DNA of 64,000 bases from Kitasatospora mediocidica KCTC 9733 (GCF_000744225.1 NZ_JQLN01000005.1:2131001-2195000), one strand, 5' to 3'. Shown: positions 8,233 through 15,709, counted from the stretch's first letter. Translations and numbers: made by a program. Notes: generated by a model from the letters alone, not told the origin.

Positions 8233-9557
8233 CCGGGCGGCTGACCCGGCGGGCGCCCGGGCGGCCGGCCGAGGCCGACCGGTTGTTCGTCCAGGAACTC
8301 CAGCACCCCGAGCGCCGCCAGCAGTCCGACCCCGAGCCAGAGCACCACCAGGTCGGTCGGGTAGCTCCAGGTGACGAAGAGCACCACCGCCACGGCCACC
8401 GCCAGCCGGCACAGCCAGGCCTTGAACCGGTGGACGAACCGGCCGACCGCGCCCAGCCGCAGGCCCAGCTGCTGCGCCCTTCGGCGGACCGCACCGAAGC
8501 CCTCCCGCCACAGGCTGCGCACCGACCCGGCGTGCCGCCCGGAGCCGGTCACCCAGGCGCCGAGCGCCACCAGCACGCCCAGCGTGATCACCGCCCGGAC
8601 CGTCCCGCGCAGGAAGTGCACCAGCGTGTCGTAGATCGCCCCGGCGGCGGCCTGGTCCACCGTGACCGGCAGCCTGTCGAGGTAGAGCGCGCGGAAGACG
8701 GTGAGCCCGATGCTCAGCAGCCCCGCGCCGACTGCCATGCCGAGCGCGGCGGTGACCAGCGCCCGCCGCCGCCGGACGGCCAGCAGCACCCCGGCCGCCG
8801 CGCTCAGCACCGCCAGCACCGGCACCCAGAACCCGGCCAGTTGCAGCAGCCGCAGGGAGGTCCGGATCCTGCCGACGTTCTCGGAGTCGGCCAGCACGAA
8901 GCTGGTGTGGATCTCCGGGATCTTCCCGGCGAGGGAGACTCCGCCCGCCACCAGGCGGCTCTTCGCCTGGTCGATCAGCGGCGCCAGGTCGAGGGTGACG
9001 GTGTTGCCCTGGATCTGCACCGCGCCGCCGTCCTCACCGGTCAGCGCCTTGTCGAGGGAGGCGTGCGCCGACCGGTTGGCCTGCGTCCAGATGTTCGCGA
9101 ACGCGTCGCTGCCCACCACCGAGGCCACCTGGCTGCGGACGAAGCCGGTGAGGCCGTCGGTGATGGCGCCGCCGACCGTGCCGAGCAGCGTGTTCAGCAA
9201 CGGCCGGTCGGCCGGGGCCACCTGGCCGAGGATCGCGTTGACGGGGAGGTAGCCCATGATCGCGTCGGTCGCCCGGTCGGTGACGGCCGCCTGGACGGCC
9301 GGGTTCCGGGCCAGCGGGGCCACCGTGGCGAGGTAGCGGTCGGTGTCGGTGACCTGCGAGTTGGCCCAGACGGAGAGCACGCCGAGCGGGGTGAGCACGC
9401 AGGCCAGCAGGATCAGCAGGGCGGACAGCAGCGACGCCAGCAGGCGCCCGGGCGTGATCCGGGGCTGCGACTGCTCCAGGCGCGCCATCCGCTCCCGCAG
9501 TTCGCCGAGCTCGGACGCCGCCACCGCGTCGTCCGGTGCGGGACTGGCGCTGCCCAT
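8196..9557 (-). CDS. Large integral membrane protein of unknown function
   Basis: A 453-residue protein. A short N-terminal coiled coil (ELGELRERMARLEQ) precedes a first membrane helix (LLASLLSALLILLACVLTPLGVLSVWA). A large Ala-rich external domain of about 170 residues follows, then helices near FWVPVLAVLSAAAGVLLAV, ALVTAALGMAVGAGLLSIGL, VRAVITLGVLVALGAWV and a final pair (LAVAVAVVLFVTW, LVVLWLGVGLLAALGVL). The C-terminus is Pro/Gly-rich. This layout is common in actinomycetes, but I do not know a function. It converges on the response regulator. Confidence 0.85.
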   Translation of the reverse strand: MGSASPAPDDAVAASELGELRERMARLEQSQPRITPGRLLASLLSALLILLACVLTPLGVLSVWANSQVTDTDRYLATVAPLARNPAVQAAVTDRATDAIMGYLPVNAILGQVAPADRPLLNTLLGTVGGAITDGLTGFVRSQVASVVGSDAFANIWTQANRSAHASLDKALTGEDGGAVQIQGNTVTLDLAPLIDQAKSRLVAGGVSLAGKIPEIHTSFVLADSENVGRIRTSLRLLQLAGFWVPVLAVLSAAAGVLLAVRRRRALVTAALGMAVGAGLLSIGLTVFRALYLDRLPVTVDQAAAGAIYDTLVHFLRGTVRAVITLGVLVALGAWVTGSGRHAGSVRSLWREGFGAVRRRAQQLGLRLGAVGRFVHRFKAWLCRLAVAVAVVLFVTWSYPTDLVVLWLGVGLLAALGVLEFLDEQPVGLGRPPGRPPGQPPGQPPSVGTIPAR

Positions 9558-9710
9558 CCGTACCTCCGGTCACGGGTCGACCCGTGCGCGGGGCCGGTGG
9601 GCGCCGGTCGGCACGGATGCGTTTCCGATCAGGAGATACCAGGGCAAACCGGGCGGCCACTCGACGCGGCGTGCGGCTCAGCGCTGCCTGCTGGCGGTGG
9701 CCGCGCACGA

Positions 9711-9750
9711 CGGAACCCCCGGACCGTCAGCTGACAGTCCGGGGGTTCCG
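9711..9750. terminator. Strong hairpin, probable transcription terminator after tatA
   Basis: A perfect 14-bp stem (9711-9724 with 9737-9750, arms built on GGAACCCCCGGAC) closes a 12-base loop that is itself partly palindromic. It lies just downstream of the minus-strand tatA gene. No U-run follows, which is usual for high-GC actinomycete terminators. The rest of 9558-9776 shows no gene. Confidence 0.75.
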
Positions 9751-9776
9751 GTCGAGACTGTGCCGCCTGAGAGGAC

Positions 9777-10058
9777 TCAGTCGGTGGTGTGCGGCTTGGG
9801 GACCTCGTCGACCTTGGTGACGTTGACGGGGGCCACAGCCGGACGCGGCTGCTCGGTCGCGGTGGACTCGGCGGTCGTCGCGGCCGCGCCGCCGGCCGGC
9901 GAGTCGTCCTCGCGCATGGCCTTCGTCTCGGCCTTCAGGATGCGCATGGACTTGCCCAGGCCGCGTGCCATCTCGGGCAGCTTCTTCGAGCCGAAAAGCA
10001 GGATGATGACAGCCAGGACCACCAGGAGGTGCCAGGGCTCCAGACCGTTGCGGAACAT
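9777..10058 (-). CDS. tatA: Twin-arginine translocase subunit TatA/E
   Basis: A 93-residue protein with the TatA layout: a very short N-terminus (MFRNGLEPWH), one membrane helix (LLVVLAVIILLFG), the hinge FGSKKLPEMARGLGKSMRI, an amphipathic helix, and a charged/Pro-rich C-terminal tail. Subunits of this kind form the pore of the Tat pathway that exports folded proteins. The start at ATG 10058 gives the typical N-terminus; a start 13 codons upstream would place basic residues ahead of the helix and is unlikely. No tatB/tatC is nearby. Confidence 0.93.
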   Translation of the reverse strand: MFRNGLEPWHLLVVLAVIILLFGSKKLPEMARGLGKSMRILKAETKAMREDDSPAGGAAATTAESTATEQPRPAVAPVNVTKVDEVPKPHTTD

Positions 10059-10303
10059 CCCTGACCACCGGTCCCTTCGGTTTACTCGCCGTTGCAATAG
10101 CCGGACGGGACCGCCCGACCCCGTCAGTATGCCTGGCCCGGCGGGCGAACGTATACACCCGCCGGGAAACGGTGGTCAAAGACCCGGTGAAGCACGCGGA
10201 TTCTGCGGGTTGCAGCGCCATGTGGTCTAAACCACTATCACTCGTACGTGTCATAGCGCCCGCACCCCGGGGGTCCTTGGACCCTGCCACGCTCACGCTC
10301 CGC

Positions 10304-11066
10304 TCACACCTCGGCGCTGCTCCGGGCCTCAGCCGGGGGCGCCGCCGGGTTCGCTGCCGGGCCGGCGTCCGGGGTCCGGGCCGTCGTCGGCAGATGACCC
10401 ATCAGCCGGTTGGCCGCGAAGGCCGCGCCGACCATGAAGAGCACCCCGACCACCGCCGCCACGTGCATGCCGTCCGTGAACGCGACGCGCGTCACGGCCA
10501 GCAGCTCGCCGCCGGCCCGGGCCGGCAGCTGCGCGGCGACGGTGACCGCGCCGCCCAGCGTGTCGTGGGCGGTGCGCGCCGTGCCGTCCGGGAGTCCGGC
10601 GGGCAGCGAGCCGTCCAGGCGGGTCCGGTAGACCGCCGCGCCGGCCGCGCCGAGCACGGCGATGCCCAGCGAGCTGCCCAGTTCGGTGGCGGTCTCCGAG
10701 GTGGCGGCGGCCGCGCCGGCCCGCTCGGGCGGGGCGGCCGAGACGACCAGGTCGGCGGTGAGCATCATCGTGCCGACCGTCCCGGCGGCGAGGATGCCGG
10801 CCGCGACGAGCACCAGCGCGAGGGGCGAGCCCGGGGCGACCAGCGTCATCAGCGCGAAGCCGGCCGCGCCGGTCAGGAACCCGCCCGCCATCAGCCGGGC
10901 CGGCCGCACCCGGCCGGCCAGCACCCCGGAGAGCCCGACGGCCGCGCCGACCCCGGCGCTCGGCAGCAGCGCCCAGAGCGCGGCGGCGAGCGGGCTCATG
11001 CCCTTGACCAGCTGGAGGTACTGCGAGGTGAAGAGGGTGAATCCCATCATGGCGAACATCGCGATG
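10304..11066 (-). pseudogene. MFS (DHA2-type) efflux transporter, 3' half, split by the prophage
   Basis: This encodes the C-terminal membrane helices of a drug:proton antiporter of the major facilitator superfamily: AMFAMMGFTLFTSQYLQLVKGMSPLAAALWALL, then several Gly/Ala-rich helices and a short tail. Its 5' half lies at 54651-55477. Joining the two at the shared GTGTTG core gives the continuous peptide GALTVNTIAMFAMMGF with no frame change, so the break is prophage insertion rather than decay. An ATG at 11059 could in theory start a fragment, but only half a transporter would result. Confidence 0.92.
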
Positions 11067-11092
11067 GTGTTGGCGATCGTCCGTTGGCACCC
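11048..11092. other. attL, left prophage attachment site (core GTGTTG at 11067-11072)
   Basis: Host MFS sequence stops matching at GTGTTG 11067-11072, the only sequence shared with the other boundary (54651-54656). The phage arm ends in CACCC at 11088-11092, which mirrors GGGTG at 54632-54636 of the right arm. Reassembled attP is therefore about 45 bp with imperfect dyad symmetry around the core, a normal size for a large serine integrase. Everything from here to 54656 is prophage. Confidence 0.88.
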
Positions 11093-11279
11093 TTGAAGGT
11101 GCGCTTGCTCAGCCAGCTTGGCGCCCTAGCGGAGGCTTCTCCTTCAAGCTCTGAGCTGGGCTAACGATCCAGCACAGTCAAGGTTTGAGTCCTGCCGCAG
11201 CCGGACATCACTACAGGGTTCAAGTAACACTCGGTTACGCAAGAGGCTGGAGTCTCACTAGAAGTCACGATGGGGTTCA

Positions 11280-11308
11280 TTGTCATCATCGAACGCGTGT
11301 TCTAAACT
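11280..11308 (+). promoter_or_regulatory. Candidate phage promoter (TTGTCA-17-TAAACT)
   Basis: TTGTCA at 11280-11285 and TAAACT at 11303-11308 are separated by 17 bases, a good sigma-70-type promoter. It points toward the first prophage gene. The gap 11073-11409 holds no complete gene; its first 82 bases are the attP-spanning tail of the integrase reading frame. Confidence 0.6.
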
Positions 11309-11357
11309 CCAAGGGCCTCTTACGGCCTATTTAAGGTGGTCACGCTACGCGCATCAT

Positions 11358-11395
11358 GCTTAACGCTTGACAGTGCTCTGACCCTTACCTACCCT
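11358..11395 (+). promoter_or_regulatory. 16-bp phage repeat, copy 1, with promoter elements
   Basis: GCTTAACGCTTGACAG at 11358-11373 contains TTGACA (11367-11372). Seventeen bases later is TACCCT (11390-11395), fitting the actinomycete TAnnnT -10 pattern. Predicted transcription starts about 8 bases before the ATG of the following HTH gene. Confidence 0.75.
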
Positions 11396-11409
11396 GTCCC
11401 TAGGCACGC

Positions 11410-11943
11410 ATGGACGGAACTAGGTTGAAGGGTCGAGTAACCAAAATGCCGTATCCAAGCAAACTGCCTGACGATGCAACGCTTCTAAGGGCACGTGATT
11501 TCGAAGGTCTCGACCTTGCCGAAATCGCAGCTCGCTACGGAGTTTCCAAGCCGGCCGTATCTATGCGCTTTACTAAGATGGGTCGCCCCGTGGGGGGCAA
11601 TTCCGCAATGGACTATCAGGAAATCATCCCCTGGCAGCCGGAGCGATCTCATCTGTCTCTTGATGCTGCAATTCGGCTACGCTCGCACGTCAGGTATCAA
11701 TCGGGCATCCCAGTGCCCGATGCGGCTTTGCGCCGCCTTCAGAATTGGTGGAAGCGCATGCGCGAAACCGAAACGGTGCTTGACTATCAGCCTTCGCTGG
11801 CCGGATCTCCATGGCACTATGTGCCGCGGGAGGCATCCGACGGCCGACTGATCGTGAGATGGCCGAAAGGCATGTCCCCGCCAACGCAGACTCAGTCGGA
11901 TATCCTCAGCTTGCCCACGAGTGGGCCGTCTGCTTTGGACTAG
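11410..11943 (+). CDS. Helix-turn-helix DNA-binding protein, candidate phage regulator
   Basis: A 177-residue protein. Residues ~25-58 (TLLRARDFEGLDLAEIAARYGVSKPAVSMRF) form a clear helix-turn-helix; the rest (WQPERSHLSLDAAIRLRSHVRYQ, LRRLQNWWKRMRETETVLDY) is a basic, aromatic-rich phage-type domain. An internal ATG at 11446 is an alternative start. It is the first gene inside attL, has two candidate promoters and is followed by its own terminator, the position of a lysogeny repressor or early regulator. No protease or dimerisation domain of the LexA/CI type is seen. The role as repressor is inference. Confidence 0.7.
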   Translation: MDGTRLKGRVTKMPYPSKLPDDATLLRARDFEGLDLAEIAARYGVSKPAVSMRFTKMGRPVGGNSAMDYQEIIPWQPERSHLSLDAAIRLRSHVRYQSGIPVPDAALRRLQNWWKRMRETETVLDYQPSLAGSPWHYVPREASDGRLIVRWPKGMSPPTQTQSDILSLPTSGPSALD

Positions 11944-11967
11944 ACAACATCAGAGTTTTCCCAGGTG

Positions 11968-11999
11968 AGGGGCTGGCCACGACATCGTGACCAGCCCCT
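11968..11999. terminator. Hairpin terminator after the HTH gene
   Basis: A 13-bp stem with one mismatch (11968-11980 with 11987-11999; arms AGGGGCTGGCCAC and GTGACCAGCCCCT) closes a 6-base loop and is followed by TT and a mixed T-rich run. It isolates the HTH gene from the next unit. Confidence 0.65.
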
Positions 12000-12022
12000 T
12001 GTGATTGTGGTCGCCTTGTGTT

Positions 12023-12059
12023 GTTTAACGCTTGACAGGTAGTCATGGCGAGATATGAT
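12023..12059 (+). promoter_or_regulatory. 16-bp phage repeat, copy 2, with a consensus promoter
   Basis: GTTTAACGCTTGACAG (12023-12038) differs from the consensus at its second base. TTGACA (12032-12037) is followed after 16 bases by TATGAT (12054-12059), nearly an ideal sigma-70 promoter. This is the strongest evidence that the repeat supplies a -35 element. Confidence 0.8.
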
Positions 12060-12137
12060 CGTCATCACACCAAAACGGATCGGATCACTCCGGCCTTGGG
12101 CGGGCTGGGGTGGCGTCTGGACAGAGGGGGATGCCGA

Positions 12138-12488
12138 GTGACCGGGGCTGAGGATGCGGCAGAGCTGGGAGCACAAATCCGGGCAGAAACCCCCTACGAT
12201 GACCCGCCCTATGGACTCGTCACCCACTTCATATACGAGCGCGGTGACGTCTGGTGGCTATACACCTCCGAGCACACTGACGCAAGCACTGTTGACGACC
12301 TGTGGCTTCTGCTCCCGCACGATGCCTACTTCAGTGGATCTGAGTCATGCGCTTTCGCGCCAGAGTTCAAACACGTGGCGAATAGCACGAGGGTGCACTA
12401 TATGATCTCCCATCGAGAAGGAGAGCCGATTGCCAGAATACAGACGAAGGAGCTTTTCGCAGCTCAAATCCTGGGCCGGTTGCAGTGA
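12138..12488 (+). CDS. Phage hypothetical protein
   Basis: A 116-residue acidic/aromatic protein with no recognised domain (HFIYERGDVWWLYTSEHT, TVDDLWLLLPHDAY). Start GTG 12138 is chosen because an in-frame ATG at 12045 lies upstream of the predicted -10 box (12054-12059) and so could not be translated from that promoter; GAGGGGG sits about eight bases before the GTG. Its end overlaps the start of the nuclease gene by 59 bases. The function is unknown. Confidence 0.65.
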   Translation: MTGAEDAAELGAQIRAETPYDDPPYGLVTHFIYERGDVWWLYTSEHTDASTVDDLWLLLPHDAYFSGSESCAFAPEFKHVANSTRVHYMISHREGEPIARIQTKELFAAQILGRLQ

Positions 12489-13251
12489 GGCGTATCGCCT
12501 CGAACGGATCGTCAGAGCCCCACGACTGCCAGCCGCATGGTTCACGCACGGCATCGCCGTACATGCCGCCATCGAGGCGTATGAACGGTCCGGAAGGACC
12601 CTGACGCCAGATCAGTCAATCGAGGTCTTCGAGACCGCATGGTCCGAGTCCATCATGAAGGACTTCGATCGTGAGCCCGACCTCTCCGTATGGATGACCG
12701 GAGGCTGGCGTAAGCCGGAAACTGACATCGAGCTACGGTTCGAAGAGGGCAAGGCTCAAGTCCTGGCCTACCGCGACTACGTCGCGGCATCCGGAGAGTC
12801 GATCTGGATAGCGCCAGACGGGCGCATGGCTGTAGAGCTCGAAATTGAGTTCACCCTGTCAGACGTCCCTGTTATCGTCTTCATTGATCAGGTCATCATC
12901 ACTCAGGACGGGCGGCTTGTCGTCCGAGACCTGAAGACCGGAAGCTCTTACAACTCACCCTTGCAGCTGGCAACTTACGATCTGGCTCTAGAAGCCGAGT
13001 ACGGCATCCGAGCATTCTGGGGCGACTTCTGGCTAGCTAAGAAAGCGAAGCCATCGCCTCCCGTCGATCTCCATCCCTACACCGCGGAGCGGGTAGGCGC
13101 ATGGTACGCCGCAATGGACGCCGGCCAACGGGCCGGAATCTATGTCCCGTCGCCTGGAGACCATTGCCGCGTCTGCGGTGTGGCTCAGTGGTGCACCGCT
13201 ATCGGCGGTGTCGAGTACATCCCCAACTCTCAAAAGGAGATTGCATCTTGA
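12430..13251 (+). CDS. PD-(D/E)XK nuclease, Cas4/RecB-like with Fe-S type cysteines
   Basis: A 273-residue protein starting at TTG after GGAG. The nuclease core is visible: ELEIEFTL (acidic residue), VIVFIDQVI, then GRLVVRDLKTG, the D-x(n)-D-x-K signature, and QLATYDLALEAEYG, the RecB-family motif with the catalytic-site Gln/Tyr. One early cysteine (GCSEAYRL) and the late CRVCGVAQWC cluster match the four-cysteine iron-sulfur pattern of Cas4/AddB-type enzymes. In phages such nucleases act as 5'-3' exonucleases in recombination/replication. The TGA overlaps the start of the next gene (TTGA). Confidence 0.85.
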   Translation: MPEYRRRSFSQLKSWAGCSEAYRLERIVRAPRLPAAWFTHGIAVHAAIEAYERSGRTLTPDQSIEVFETAWSESIMKDFDREPDLSVWMTGGWRKPETDIELRFEEGKAQVLAYRDYVAASGESIWIAPDGRMAVELEIEFTLSDVPVIVFIDQVIITQDGRLVVRDLKTGSSYNSPLQLATYDLALEAEYGIRAFWGDFWLAKKAKPSPPVDLHPYTAERVGAWYAAMDAGQRAGIYVPSPGDHCRVCGVAQWCTAIGGVEYIPNSQKEIAS

Positions 13252-13769
13252 CGACGCCTTATGGCTCTCCCGTCCCCTCCCACTCCGAAGCTCCCATCTC
13301 GGTCAACTTCAAGATCCCGGAGGTTCCGGGCGCACCCATGCTGACCGTGCGAGCCAGCAACGGTCAGGAGCTTGCCGGCCTGACTGGCGACGTTGCTCGC
13401 GTCGGTGTTGATGTGGGCCGCGCGCTGACCGACTTCCGAGCCGGCTTCCTCGCTGGCGCTGGACTTCCGAGCGAAGCGCCTCAGGCGCCCTCTGCCCCTC
13501 CGGCTCAGCCGGTTCCGACGGCCTACCAGCCCCAGAATCCGACTGCTGGATATGGTGCTCCTCAGGCGCCTCAGTGGAGCGCTCCCGCGCCCGATCAGCA
13601 GCAGTACTCTATGCCGCCTCAGACGGGCGGTCAGGGACAGGCACCTTCCTGCCCTCACGGTCAGCGCGTTTACAAGAGCGGTGTTAGTGCTCAGGGCAAG
13701 CCCTACAAGATGTGGGCATGCTCGGCCCCCCAGGGGCCTGGTCAGTGCAAGCCGGAATGGGTCAAGTAG
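13248..13769 (+). CDS. Pro/Gln-rich phage protein with C-terminal zinc-ribbon-like region
   Basis: A 173-residue protein starting at TTG 13248 with GGAG eight bases upstream; start and preceding stop overlap as TTGA, implying translational coupling to the nuclease. The N-terminal ~80 residues form a folded region (ISVNFKIPEVPGAPMLTVRASNG), the middle is Pro/Gln/Ala-rich, and the C-terminus has spaced cysteines (SCPHGQRVYK, MWACSAPQGPGQCKPEW). Similar proteins next to phage Cas4/RecA-like genes are thought to bind single-stranded DNA; here that is an inference from context. Confidence 0.65.
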   Translation: MTTPYGSPVPSHSEAPISVNFKIPEVPGAPMLTVRASNGQELAGLTGDVARVGVDVGRALTDFRAGFLAGAGLPSEAPQAPSAPPAQPVPTAYQPQNPTAGYGAPQAPQWSAPAPDQQQYSMPPQTGGQGQAPSCPHGQRVYKSGVSAQGKPYKMWACSAPQGPGQCKPEWVK

Positions 13770-13787
13770 TCTCTTTTTTGACCTGAA

Positions 13788-13803
13788 GCTTAACGCTTGA
13801 CAG
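13788..13803 (+). promoter_or_regulatory. 16-bp phage repeat, copy 3
   Basis: GCTTAACGCTTGACAG, exact consensus. The best -10 at 17-base spacing is CAGGCT (13820-13825), partly inside the hairpin that follows, so promoter activity here would be coupled to that hairpin. Confidence 0.7.
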
Positions 13804-13824
13804 CCTGCCCCTTCGGGGGCAGGC
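13803..13824. terminator. UUCG-tetraloop hairpin directly after repeat copy 3
   Basis: A 9-bp stem (GCCTGCCCC 13803-13811 with GGGGCAGGC 13816-13824) closes a TTCG tetraloop, an exceptionally stable RNA hairpin, in the leader of the ATPase gene. A weak T/C-rich run precedes it. It may terminate the upstream unit or attenuate the downstream one. Confidence 0.6.
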
Positions 13825-13845
13825 TTACCCAAGAGGGGAGAAGAG

Positions 13846-14649
13846 ATAGAAACCCTCGTCCAAGCAAGAGCCGGCCGCGGTGACGCGGGAGAGCCGATCC
13901 CAACAGTCTTTCGAGGTCTCGAAGAGGCCGGAGTCCATATCCGTCAAGGACAATTCACTCTGATCTCCGCAGCGCCAGGGATTGGCAAATCTGCCGTCAG
14001 TCAGACAATCGCAACGAGAGCCAGAGTCCCGACCTACTACTTTTCGGCCGACTCTGATCGATTCGAGATGTACACCAGAGCGGCAGCAATGCTGACCGGC
14101 TGGCGAACCGAGGACATTGGAAATGCCGTCCTTCACGGCAAGACTGAGACCATCGACGCGAAACTCTCGGAATCAGCCTTCATTCGGTACGACTTCAAGT
14201 CGTCCCCGACTCCGGACGATATCGAAGACGAACTCAAGGCCTATGCGATGACCTACGGCATGTGGCCTCGTCTGGTCGTGATGGACAACATCTCGAATCT
14301 GGACATGGGTGGCGGAGCCACTGACACAGCCGCCCTCGAAGAGGCGTCCAATTTCCTTCACGATCTCGCCCGTGAAACCAGCGCAGCAGTCATCGCCCTG
14401 CATCACGTTCAAGGACCATTCAACGACGGAAACGTGCCAGTTCCCCTATCCGGTCTCCGAGGCCAGATTGGACGAGTCCCCGAAAGGGTCCTGACGCTGC
14501 ACAACGCGTCCGACCAGTTCGACATTGATGCCGGCAGGCAGATCCTGGGCCTGAATGCCGTGAAGAACCGCGGAGGTCAGTCTGACCCTTCCGCAAAGAA
14601 CACCATCCGACTCGAATTCATCCCTGACCGAATGCTGATCAGGGGATAG
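13846..14649 (+). CDS. RecA/DnaB-like P-loop ATPase (phage recombination/replication)
   Basis: The open frame encodes a complete P-loop ATPase: EEAGVHIRQGQFTLISAAPG, Walker A APGIGKS (about 43-49), Walker B LVVMDNIS (about 143-150), then VIALHHVQGPFND and LSGLRGQIGR, the RecA/DnaB sensor region. The first in-frame ATG (14068) would delete Walker A. Between the preceding stop and Walker A there is no in-frame ATG, GTG or TTG. The only codon at proper distance from a strong Shine-Dalgarno (GGGGAG, 13835-13840) is ATA at 13846, taken here as the start (267 residues). It likely loads or unwinds DNA with the nuclease and zinc protein upstream. Confidence 0.8.
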   Translation: METLVQARAGRGDAGEPIPTVFRGLEEAGVHIRQGQFTLISAAPGIGKSAVSQTIATRARVPTYYFSADSDRFEMYTRAAAMLTGWRTEDIGNAVLHGKTETIDAKLSESAFIRYDFKSSPTPDDIEDELKAYAMTYGMWPRLVVMDNISNLDMGGGATDTAALEEASNFLHDLARETSAAVIALHHVQGPFNDGNVPVPLSGLRGQIGRVPERVLTLHNASDQFDIDAGRQILGLNAVKNRGGQSDPSAKNTIRLEFIPDRMLIRG

Positions 14650-14657
14650 GAGGTGTC

Positions 14658-15701
14658 TTGCTGACAATCGGCGGCCTTTGCGCCGGTTACGGCGGACTTG
14701 AGATGGCGGTTTCAGCTGTCTTCCCGAACTCACGTCTCGCATGGGTCTTCGAAAACGACCCGCACGCATCTCTGATTCTCAAGGCGCACAATCCAGATGT
14801 TCCGAACTACGGCGATATCACATCGGCCGACTGGTCCGCTCTGGAGAGCATCGACATTCTAGCGGCAGGCTTTCCCTGTCAAAACATCAGCAACGCCGGC
14901 AGGCGAGAGGGGATTACAGGTGACCGCTCGCGCATCTGGAATGACGTTGCCAAGGCTGTTGGCACGCTTCGACCAAAGCTCGTTTTCTTGGAAAACGTAT
15001 CGGTCATCACGCGAAGAGGACTCTCTAGAGTCGCTGGAGATCTTTCCGAAATCGGGTATGACGCAAGATGGATCACTCTTCGAGCTTCCGAAGTCGGAGC
15101 ACCTCACCAGCGAAGCCGTTGGTTCTGCATTGCCTACCCTTCCGACTCCTCGGGCCTCCGACGGGCCGAATGGCGGGCCGAACATGAGGGATCGGGCAGG
15201 AAACTACTCGGCACTGCCGAGTGCGGTCGTGCATCTACTCAAGACGCCTACCGCGAATCTTGGAACGAACGGCGCGGCACAGCCGCCGGACAAGCGAAAG
15301 AGGGGGGGCACGGACCGACCCTTGACGACGAAGCGTCCTACCTTCTTCCCTACTCCGACAGCGTCGGACGGAACGGGCGGAGCTGGGACGAGCCCCAAAC
15401 GGACGGGCGGAGAGAACCTGAGAACGGCCGTTACTCGCCTCCCGAATGGTGGGGAGACTACTTGCCGGCCATCCGCCGATGGGAGCGCGTGAACGGCGTA
15501 GCCCCGGCACCTACTGAAGTCGGCCCAAAGGGCGGCAAGCGGCTCAGGGCGACCTTTGCCGAATGGATGATGGGGCTTCCAGTAGGACACGTGACAGGCG
15601 TTGAGGGCCTGAATCGATCTCGTCAGCTCAAGGCCATTGGCAATGGTGTAGTGCCTCAGCAGGCTGAGGCCGCGCTTCGAATCCTTCTCGATCTCAACTA
15701 G
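14658..15701 (+). CDS. DNA (cytosine-5) methyltransferase
   Basis: A 347-residue C5-MTase starting at TTG 14658 with AGGAGG four bases upstream. Motif I is LCAGYGGLEMAV, motif IV GFPCQNIS holds the nucleophile Cys74, motif VI is LENV, motif VIII is GAPHQRSRWF, and motifs IX/X are RQLKAIGNGVVPQQAEAAL. The variable region between VIII and IX is the target-recognition domain and also contains the WWGDYLPAIRRWE block frequent in actinophage enzymes. No cognate restriction gene is adjacent, so it probably protects phage DNA from host restriction. A second long frame overlaps its middle part. Confidence 0.93.
   Translation: MLTIGGLCAGYGGLEMAVSAVFPNSRLAWVFENDPHASLILKAHNPDVPNYGDITSADWSALESIDILAAGFPCQNISNAGRREGITGDRSRIWNDVAKAVGTLRPKLVFLENVSVITRRGLSRVAGDLSEIGYDARWITLRASEVGAPHQRSRWFCIAYPSDSSGLRRAEWRAEHEGSGRKLLGTAECGRASTQDAYRESWNERRGTAAGQAKEGGHGPTLDDEASYLLPYSDSVGRNGRSWDEPQTDGRREPENGRYSPPEWWGDYLPAIRRWERVNGVAPAPTEVGPKGGKRLRATFAEWMMGLPVGHVTGVEGLNRSRQLKAIGNGVVPQQAEAALRILLDLN
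14920..15492 (+). CDS. Candidate overprinted gene inside the C5-methyltransferase (+1 frame)
   Basis: A 190-codon ATG-initiated frame with no stop lies entirely within the methyltransferase gene. Its product contains a phage-protein signature I recognise from memory: SFSWKTYRS, then IFPKSGMTQDGSLFELP, then repeated LPTPRASDGPNGGPN / FFPTPTASDGTGGAGT blocks. Such repeats would not be expected from a chance frame. No good Shine-Dalgarno precedes the ATG. It may be a real dual-coding gene or a fossil of a frame used as a separate protein in relatives. Confidence 0.4.
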   Translation: MTARASGMTLPRLLARFDQSSFSWKTYRSSREEDSLESLEIFPKSGMTQDGSLFELPKSEHLTSEAVGSALPTLPTPRASDGPNGGPNMRDRAGNYSALPSAVVHLLKTPTANLGTNGAAQPPDKRKRGGTDRPLTTKRPTFFPTPTASDGTGGAGTSPKRTGGENLRTAVTRLPNGGETTCRPSADGSA

Positions 15702-15709
15702 GGAGCAGC

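Noticed and set aside
11059..11066. ATG 11059 as start of a functional truncated transporter
   Set aside because: No ribosome-binding site, and only half of the membrane helices would be made.
11155..11260. Possible tRNA T-arm-like sequence (GGTTTGAGTCCTGCC) near attL
   Set aside because: No acceptor, D or anticodon stems can be drawn around it; integration is in a protein gene, not a tRNA.
14658..15701. Complete restriction-modification system
   Set aside because: Only the methyltransferase is present; neighbouring nucleases are endonuclease VII- and Cas4/RecB-like phage recombination enzymes.
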